DNA from: Gammaproteobacteria bacterium
GTDB lineage: Bacteria > Pseudomonadota > Gammaproteobacteria > Thiohalobacterales > Thiohalobacteraceae
Direction: 5' to 3'
DNA: 8,283 bases
NCBI GenBank assembly: GCA_016214925.1
Contig: JACRMO010000272.1
Coordinates: 1 to 8,283, forward strand
This document shows positions 1 to 4,149 of this stretch, piece by piece; the stretch's first letter is position 1; each line of letters begins with the position of its first letter. The position numbers and the translations under genes are program-made. The notes under the pieces were generated by a model, which was given only the letters and a program-made list of their open reading frames with translations, had not been told where the DNA came from and made no database searches.

Positions 1-123
1 GACGCGGCAGCTCATGATTTCCTGGGCGTAGTGATCGAGCCGTTCGGCGAGCTGGTGAATGCGCTCTTCCAGGGCTGGGGAGGGGTCCATATGGCGGAAA
101 GTGATTTGCAGTGGCAAATGCAT
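1..123 (-). CDS. HPF/RaiA-family ribosome-associated protein, N-terminal part (runs off left edge)
   Basis: The minus strand reads 41 codons from an ATG at 123-121 to the window edge, starting MHLPLQITFRHMDPSPALEE. The pattern (short beta strand, then MDPS.ALEERI..LAERLD.Y...IMSCRV) is that of the sigma-54 modulation / S30EA family, whose members bind the 30S subunit and promote ribosome hibernation or stress protection. It looks closer to the third proteobacterial type (sometimes followed by a cold-shock domain) than to E. coli Hpf or RaiA, so no symbol is given. The start is well supported: AGGAGG lies 5 nt upstream of the ATG (minus strand, about 129-134). Only the first beta-alpha portion is visible, so total length and any C-terminal domain are unknown. 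The upstream region holds a palindrome and an FNR-like site, annotated separately. Confidence 0.85.
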   Translation of the reverse strand, partial: MHLPLQITFRHMDPSPALEERIHQLAERLDHYAQEIMSCRV

Positions 124-128
124 AATGT

Positions 129-134
129 CCTCCT
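129..134 (-). promoter_or_regulatory. Strong Shine-Dalgarno site of the HPF-family gene
   Basis: Read on the minus strand, AGGAGG is followed by a 5-nt spacer (ACATT) and the ATG at 123-121. This near-perfect anti-16S match fixes the start codon and suggests high translation, as expected for a ribosome-associated stress protein. Confidence 0.8.
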
Positions 135-190
135 GATGTCCGACTATTCGGGGAAGGCGTTGCGAGTATGTTTAACGCGCCCTCGATTCC

Positions 191-223
191 ATTGTATGCC
201 GAGGGCATCACTCGGTGGTGCCC
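191..223 (-). promoter_or_regulatory. Candidate promoter/operator of the HPF-family gene: TACAAT hexamer beside a 9-bp palindrome
   Basis: On the minus strand, TACAAT (196-191) matches the -10 consensus at 5 of 6 positions and would start transcription about 60 nt upstream of the ATG. Immediately upstream lies an inverted repeat: plus-strand arms GGGCATCAC (203-211) and GTGGTGCCC (215-223) around a 3-nt TCG. The arms pair over 9 bp with one G-U wobble in RNA. The palindrome fills the space where the -10/-35 spacer and -35 would lie, so it could be an operator. No good -35 hexamer is present. There is no T-run, so it is not a classical terminator. The inverted repeat is certain; the function is inferred. 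Confidence 0.35.
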
Positions 224-246
224 CGTCGCGGGAGTTCGGGGTGTGT

Positions 247-260
247 TTGATCCATGTCAC
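247..260 (-). promoter_or_regulatory. FNR/Anr-like binding site candidate
   Basis: Plus strand TTGAT-N4-GTCAC, minus strand GTGAC-N4-ATCAA. One half-site is a perfect FNR/Anr half-site; the other differs from the tolerated TTGAC variant only in the first base. It lies about 130 nt upstream of the HPF-family start, and roughly 70 nt upstream of the transcription start predicted from the TACAAT hexamer, which is in the range of class I activator sites. This is a single motif match, so the regulatory role is inferred. Confidence 0.25.
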
Positions 261-328
261 GGGAGAAGTTTAGACGATCTTGACAGGGGTGGGCCGGGAA
301 CACTGTCTGCCGATCGATAGCCGCGCTG

Positions 329-538
329 CTAGTTCATATCCAGCGCGTAACTACGCAACAGTTCGAAGGGGACGACTTCCAATGCCCGCTGGTGGGTGCG
401 GCTCAGCAACACCTTGGGCGCCCGACCGTGTGCATGCGCCTCCAGCCAGCGCGCCGCGCACAAACACCAACGGTCGCCGGGTCTCAGGCCGGGGAAGTAG
501 GGCAGGATCAGTGTACCTGTTCGGCATCGGTTCGGAAT
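329..538 (-). pseudogene. C-terminal remnant of a DUF2237-family gene
   Basis: An open stretch on the minus strand from just after a TAA (541-539) to a TAG (331-329) has no plausible start but encodes a recognisable DUF2237 C-terminus. About 60 residues from codon 511 on include FPGLRPGDRWCLCAARWLEA, then a THQRALEVV block and a final LLRSYALDMN. I know the family for FPGLKPGDRWCLCA.RW.EA followed by TH...L. The family's N-terminal half (CSTDPLTGFYRDGCC and following) is absent here and not seen in any frame of the window. The part just upstream (NRCRTGTLILPY) only loosely resembles the expected GNDL..PVPEYGFPGL stretch, so decay starts there. The remnant lies directly downstream of, and in frame with, the HTH gene. 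The biochemical role of DUF2237 proteins is unknown to me. Confidence 0.75.
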
Positions 539-784
539 TTACCGGCGTCTTTTCGAAGGTCGGCGTACGGAGTCGAATTCAAGTAGAACGGAAGGAGGAA
601 GTTCCAACGTATCTGCCAGCCGGCAAATGTTTACCAGGGAAAGATTGCGCTGGCCTCGCTCGACGCCGCCCAAATAACTGCGAGCAAGCCCTGATTCGAG
701 CGCCAACCGTTCCTGTGACCAGCCGCGCCTCTTGCGCAACTGCGCCAAGCGTAAGCCGAAGAAAAGTCTGGGATCGTCATGCAC
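539..784 (-). CDS. Small XRE-family helix-turn-helix transcriptional regulator
   Basis: This 81-residue protein is almost entirely one HTH_3/XRE DNA-binding domain. Helices run from about residue 9 (FGLRLAQLRKRRGWSQERLA), with the recognition region at 29-43 (LESGLARSYLGGVERG) and the closing helices RNLSLVNICRLADTLELPPSVLL to residue 68. The tail is basic (SKRRR). The G.S...LGGVERG.RN.SL.NI..LADTL signature is the one common in small stand-alone regulators, including controller proteins of restriction-modification systems and of phage or plasmid modules. No such partner genes are visible here. The chosen start is GTG at 784-782; the upstream ribosome binding site is weak, so the start may be slightly off, but little sequence precedes the domain. 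It likely binds DNA as a dimer; its target is not evident. The stop is followed in the same frame by the DUF2237 remnant. Confidence 0.75.
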   Translation of the reverse strand: MHDDPRLFFGLRLAQLRKRRGWSQERLALESGLARSYLGGVERGQRNLSLVNICRLADTLELPPSVLLEFDSVRRPSKRRR

Positions 785-1244
785 ATCCCGATGCTAGAAA
801 TATGTGCTTGATCAGGCCACGCCCTATAAGTGACAATCAGTTGCCGCGGCATGTACACTCCATATAGGTACCGCTTGACAGCGATCCCGTCGCAGAGAAA
901 TGATAAACGCCAGGAATAAGAACAAGGCAGGGAAGCAGGATGCAACAACAAATCCCTTTCCCTCGTCCCCATCGTCCCGATGGCGCGACGGGCGCGCTCA
1001 ATGACATCGATCTCAGGCATAACCTGTTCTACCGGGTGTTCGATACCACTATCTCGCTCATGCACAGGCGCAGACACTGCCGGAGATGTGTGTGCCAGGG
1101 GCGGGGCGGGACCTTCGGGAGCCTAAACACATGCGATATCCCAATTTAATTGGCGAGTATTTTGAAATAATCTGCGGGTGATATCTGGCTAATGTGTTGT
1201 TGAAAATAATCGTATTTCCGAAACGAAGGCTAAGGAGCTTTATT
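785..1244. other. Gene-poor stretch between the HTH gene and the secreted-protein cassette
   Basis: I find no gene I can support here. On the minus strand an open frame starting at 1077 passes through it and overlaps the HTH gene out of frame. On the plus strand a 69-codon frame (940-1149) has no recognisable content. A TTGACA at 875-880 with AATGAT at 899-904 (18-nt spacer) is a possible plus-strand promoter with nothing convincing downstream. From about 1140 the sequence becomes AT-rich (20 of 60 bases G or C at 1201-1260), marking the boundary to the low-GC cassette. A short inverted repeat (1141-1153) and two GATATC sites (1135-1140, 1180-1185) precede the next gene. Confidence 0.5.
1141..1153. 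repeat. Short AT-rich palindrome upstream of the secreted-protein cassette
   Basis: CCAATT and AATTGG form 6-bp arms around a single T. It lies about 92 nt upstream of the ATG at 1245, at the start of the AT-rich leader. It may be an operator; no clear -35/-10 pair can be placed near it. Confidence 0.3.
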
Positions 1245-1574
1245 ATGAATAAGTTTACCGTTGCATGCGCATTGCTCATGTTTTCCAGCGGCTCATTTGC
1301 GGGTGTGTGGACCGATGCCGGTAAGGTGGTTGAATATTACGCTAATGGTAATGGCGGTGTGGCGTTATATATAAGTGTTTCATCCCCGCTTGCTAATCCT
1401 TTGGGTTGCTCCAGTGTGAGCTATTACAGATTGGAAAGTGCAAATCCCGCCTTTAAGGAAATTACCGCTTTGCTGCTTGCGGCAAAGGCGTCATCGGGTA
1501 ATGTTAGGCTGTATATCGATGATGTGGCTTGCTCGTTGAATTACCCGAAAATTCTTCATGCTAGGTTGGTGTGA
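1245..1574 (+). CDS. Small secreted protein of unknown function, next to the subtilase
   Basis: This is a 109-residue protein. The ATG at 1245 is preferred over an in-frame ATG at 1194 because AAGGAG (1232-1237) lies 7 nt before it and because it begins a clean signal peptide: MNKF, a hydrophobic core and SGSFA, with cleavage likely after residue 19. The mature part of about 90 residues has a beta-rich look (KVVEYYANGNGGVALYISV), a conserved-looking NPLGCSSVSYYRL segment (51-63), a helix FKEITALLLAAKASSG (70-85) and a final strand pair ending YPKILHARLV. Two cysteines, Cys55 and Cys96, could form a disulfide in the periplasm or outside the cell. I recognise only a general resemblance to small hypothetical secreted proteins of gammaproteobacteria and assign no function. 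Base composition matches the downstream protease gene and differs from the chromosome around it, which suggests joint acquisition. Confidence 0.75.
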   Translation: MNKFTVACALLMFSSGSFAGVWTDAGKVVEYYANGNGGVALYISVSSPLANPLGCSSVSYYRLESANPAFKEITALLLAAKASSGNVRLYIDDVACSLNYPKILHARLV

Positions 1575-1706
1575 TATCGGGCTTGAGCGAATTTATGAGA
1601 GTGACGGTGTTTGGTTCGGTCCGGTACGGCGCAAGAATGACGGGGTGCATGGGCGGACCTGTTGTTAATTTCGATATCGGGAAGTTTGAATTCGAGAGGT
1701 GCGCTC

Positions 1707-3329
1707 ATGAAGCTACAGCATGGAAAGGCTTGGTGGTTTTTCTTGGCCATAATTTGCATTTGTAATATCTCTCTGTCTGTTGCGCATGGCGCGGACCTCA
1801 AGGACGATGTAGCCGAAAGGAAGTTTTCTCAAGGTTATGCCAAGATGCTGGGCAAGGCGCGAGAGAAGGGTGGTATACGGGTAATTGTTAAAGTTGATCT
1901 GGATTATTTTAAAGACGGAGAGTTTTCGGAGGATCAACTGGAAGAATATCGCGCCCATATTGCCTATAAGCAGCGGCAGCTATTGAATGAGCATTCACTG
2001 GTCAATGTAAGGAATGTTAGATTAATGAGTATATCTCCTTATATTATTATGACAGTGACAGCATCCGAGTTGGAAGCGCTCAAGTCGGTGCCCGGCGCTA
2101 TTTCTGTGGAAGAAGATACCGTAACAACCCCGATGCTGCTAGAGAGCCTTCCAGGTATCGGAGGTTCAATAAGTGGCGATTTTATTTATCAGAATAATTC
2201 ATATACTGGAAATGGGCAGACCGTCGTCGTTTTAGACACTCCAATTCAATCCTACCATGAGTTTTTGCGGGGAAAATTATCAAGTGAGGCCTGTTTTTCT
2301 TCGAATGATGGTTCTCGGGAGAGTCTCTGTCCTGGTGGGGCGCTTTCTGCATTGGGGCCGGGTGCCGCCTCGGAAATTGTAAGGTGTGAGTCGTTTGCCC
2401 TTGAGACTTATGCCTGTGGCCATGGTTCTCTCGTGAGCGGGATTGCGGCCGGGAAGAGTGACGACATTGATGTTGGTGAACCGCGCACTGGAGTTGCGGC
2501 TAATGCGGCACTCGTTCATATAAACGTATCTCATGTGCAAACGGATCACGTTGCGTGCGGCATAGTGAATCCAGTATATGGTGCGCCTCATGATTGCCTT
2601 CAATCGTTTGTCGGCGACCAACTGGATGCCTTGAATTATATTCTGGGCAAAATATCAAGCAGTGCGGGAAATGGCATTTGGGGCCATGTCGCTGCTATTA
2701 ACATGAGTCTTGGCAGTGATGAGTTGTATACGGGGAATTGCGATAGTGGCTACACGGCAATATACGATTTAATTGCAAGCTTAAGGAAAAAGGGGGTGGC
2801 GACTATAGCCTCCACAGGCAATGAGGGTTCCAGCAACTCTATGTCGTACCCCGCGTGCCTTTCAAACGTGATAAGCGTTGCTGCAGCGGATAGTTACGCA
2901 GGTATCTACAGCGAGCTTGCTTCGTTAAGTAATTTGAACGGTGGCACTGATTTGGTTGCGCCCGGTGTTTTAATACGGTCATCAATGGATTGGTGGTTCG
3001 ACCCTGATTCCGCGTGGTTTGGTCAAGGGTACGCTGAAGCTAGCGGTACATCTTTTGCGGCGCCTCATGTTGCAGGGGCATGGGCGGTACTCCGATCTGC
3101 CAAGCCTAGCGCTACTGTATCTGAAGTTTTATCAGTACTTAAATCGACAGGGGTACTTTTGGGTCGTGATGGTACTAGTATTACTAAACCGATGATTAAG
3201 ATAGACAAGGCAATCCAGGCGTTAATGACTGCGGGCAGTGGTGGTGGGAGTGGTGGCTCTGGCGGTTCGACCGCGGCCCAAGTTACTGCCTCGGTTGTTA
3301 TTCCGGCCACGTATCTTCTGCTGAATTAA
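1707..3329 (+). CDS. Secreted subtilisin-like serine protease (peptidase family S8) with propeptide
   Basis: This 540-residue preproenzyme probably acts outside the cytoplasm. The ATG at 1707 is chosen because GAGAGG (1694-1699) lies 7 nt upstream and a signal peptide follows (about 1-29, ending VAHGA); the in-frame ATG at 1662 has neither. Residues 57-138 resemble an inhibitor-I9 propeptide (RVIVKVDLDYF to VEED). The catalytic domain follows: Asp177 in VVVLDTPI, His239 in CGHGSLVSG, oxyanion Asn372 in STGNEGS and nucleophile Ser449 in SGTSFAAPHVAGA. The mature part has eight cysteines (196, 208, 227, 237, 284, 297, 345, 384), so four disulfides are possible. The EAC...LCPGG...C...C.HG spacing is known to me from one gammaproteobacterial S8 subgroup. 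The Asp box has DTP instead of DTG, and the His box lacks the usual DHGTHVAG. A Gly/Ser linker (510-521) precedes a hydrophobic end, SVVIPATYLLLN. GC is lower than in leuS. It is convergent with ybeL, and I see no terminator in the 38-bp gap. Confidence 0.9.
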   Translation: MKLQHGKAWWFFLAIICICNISLSVAHGADLKDDVAERKFSQGYAKMLGKAREKGGIRVIVKVDLDYFKDGEFSEDQLEEYRAHIAYKQRQLLNEHSLVNVRNVRLMSISPYIIMTVTASELEALKSVPGAISVEEDTVTTPMLLESLPGIGGSISGDFIYQNNSYTGNGQTVVVLDTPIQSYHEFLRGKLSSEACFSSNDGSRESLCPGGALSALGPGAASEIVRCESFALETYACGHGSLVSGIAAGKSDDIDVGEPRTGVAANAALVHINVSHVQTDHVACGIVNPVYGAPHDCLQSFVGDQLDALNYILGKISSSAGNGIWGHVAAINMSLGSDELYTGNCDSGYTAIYDLIASLRKKGVATIASTGNEGSSNSMSYPACLSNVISVAAADSYAGIYSELASLSNLNGGTDLVAPGVLIRSSMDWWFDPDSAWFGQGYAEASGTSFAAPHVAGAWAVLRSAKPSATVSEVLSVLKSTGVLLGRDGTSITKPMIKIDKAIQALMTAGSGGGSGGSGGSTAAQVTASVVIPATYLLLN

Positions 3330-3367
3330 AGTGCCTACTTGAAGCAAAGTGCGCGTTGTTGCGTACA

Positions 3368-3886
3368 TCACTGTCGCGGCCGTTTGAATTTCGTCCCCTG
3401 ACATTTCGCGCACGCCGGGATCGTCGCCGTGGCATAGAAGTGCATCGCTTCGCCGCAGGTCATGCATTCCAGCACGCCGGCGCCGGTGATCTCGCCGCTC
3501 TTGTAGGTGTTGTGCGCCGCCATGGAACGTTCGAAGGCTTCCAGTTCCAACTTGGTCCGGTCGGCGACGCTAAGCAGCACGTCGAGTACGCGCTTTTCCA
3601 CTTGTTCGATGTCGAACTTCAGCCAGGCGGCGAATTCGCGGCCACCGCTGGCCATGTACAGGCTGGCCTCTTCCATGTCGCGCTTGATCCAACCGCCGAT
3701 CTTCTCGGCCTCGTCGCGGGTGAGCTCGCCGAGTTCGACGGCCTTGTTGCCGGCCTGCTTGATGCCCTCTTCGAGGGTGGGAATGCCCTTGTCCTCGGCG
3801 TCCTCCATGAGTTCCTGGAGGCGTTCCATCATCCGGTTGTAGGCGGCGGCCAAACGTTCGGCGGGGCTGGGGTGCTGCTCGGTCAT
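3368..3886 (-). CDS. ybeL: Zinc ribbon-containing protein, DUF1451 (YbeL-like)
   Basis: This 172-residue cytoplasmic protein has a long, charged, mostly helical N-terminal region (about 8-125, rich in Glu, Lys and Ala, with MMERLQELMEDAEDK near the start). A C-terminal zinc ribbon follows: CMTC at 141-144 and CAKC at 159-162, with a short beta hairpin between, ending in a basic tail. This is the DUF1451 architecture of E. coli YbeL, and the position divergent from leuS fits that neighbourhood. Function is unknown; the four cysteines should bind one zinc ion. The start is supported by AGGA 7 nt upstream of the ATG (minus strand, about 3894-3897). Codon use is GC-rich like leuS, so it belongs to the ancestral chromosome and marks the right border of the low-GC cassette. 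Confidence 0.88.
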   Translation of the reverse strand: MTEQHPSPAERLAAAYNRMMERLQELMEDAEDKGIPTLEEGIKQAGNKAVELGELTRDEAEKIGGWIKRDMEEASLYMASGGREFAAWLKFDIEQVEKRVLDVLLSVADRTKLELEAFERSMAAHNTYKSGEITGAGVLECMTCGEAMHFYATATIPACAKCQGTKFKRPRQ

Positions 3887-3926
3887 GGGCTTATCCTGTT
3901 ATTCACGGGGGATATCTTAAGTAATC

Positions 3927-4015
3927 CGTCATTCCGGACGTAGCGAAGCGGAGATCCGGAATCCAGTGGTTCCTGTTCAGGTGGTGGCTGGATCCCGGCA
4001 TGCGCCGGGATGACG
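3927..4015. repeat. 89-bp palindromic extragenic element (NEMIS/REP-like)
   Basis: The outer ends are inverted: CGTCATTCCGG (3927-3937) against CCGGGATGACG (4005-4015), one mismatch in eleven. Two internal hairpins are clear. ATTCCGGA (3931-3938) pairs with TCCGGAAT (3955-3962) over 8 bp, and ATCCCGGC (3992-3999) pairs with GCCGGGAT (4004-4011) over 8 bp with a 4-nt loop. ATCCAG (3961-3966) and CTGGAT (3988-3993) are also complementary. The CGTCATTCC...GGATGACG layout is that of short non-coding repeats found in many proteobacterial intergenic regions (Neisseria NEMIS-type and similar). No coding capacity is seen. It lies in the ybeL/leuS divergent region and is likely a non-autonomous mobile palindrome, which may also sit in the ybeL promoter region. 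Confidence 0.75.
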
Positions 4016-4085
4016 TCAGAGGCAGATATTCCATAGTGTGGTCCATCCAAGCGATGAGGGGAAGCCACGAAAGCACTCACGGCGA

Positions 4086-4115
4086 TTGTGGCGCGCTCAC
4101 CCGCTACGGTATCCT
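4086..4115 (+). promoter_or_regulatory. Candidate leuS promoter
   Basis: TTGTGG (4086-4091) and TATCCT (4110-4115) are separated by 18 nt, with a GC-rich discriminator (TCGCGC) after the -10. Predicted transcription start is near 4122, giving a leader of about 28 nt. Both hexamers are weak matches (3 of 6 and 4 of 6), so this is a best guess in a region that must hold the promoter for leuS-lptE-holA. Confidence 0.3.
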
Positions 4116-4149
4116 TCGCGCTTTGATTCAGCCACTTGAAGTGATCCGG

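Noticed and set aside
203..223. Rho-independent terminator at the 9-bp inverted repeat
   Set aside because: There is no T-run on either side, and its place before the HPF-family start fits an operator or leader hairpin better.
280..867. 195-codon plus-strand open frame
   Set aside because: It lies opposite the DUF2237 remnant and the HTH gene, both recognised on the minus strand, and its composition fits a complement frame.
940..1149. 69-codon plus-strand frame with an AGG-containing upstream region
   Set aside because: No recognisable domain, Arg/His/Cys-rich irregular tail, poor spacing of the ribosome binding site; likely chance.
1662..1706. Upstream ATG for the S8 protease
   Set aside because: It would put 15 non-hydrophobic residues before the signal peptide and lacks a ribosome binding site, whereas 1707 has GAGAGG at a good distance.
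3330..3367. Bidirectional terminator between the protease gene and ybeL
   Set aside because: The genes converge here, but I find no stem followed by a T-run in the 38 bp.
4000..4149. 50-codon N-terminal extension of leuS
   Set aside because: The extension begins inside the palindromic repeat and has no synthetase similarity. The family start MEEFYQPDA fits the ATG at 4150.
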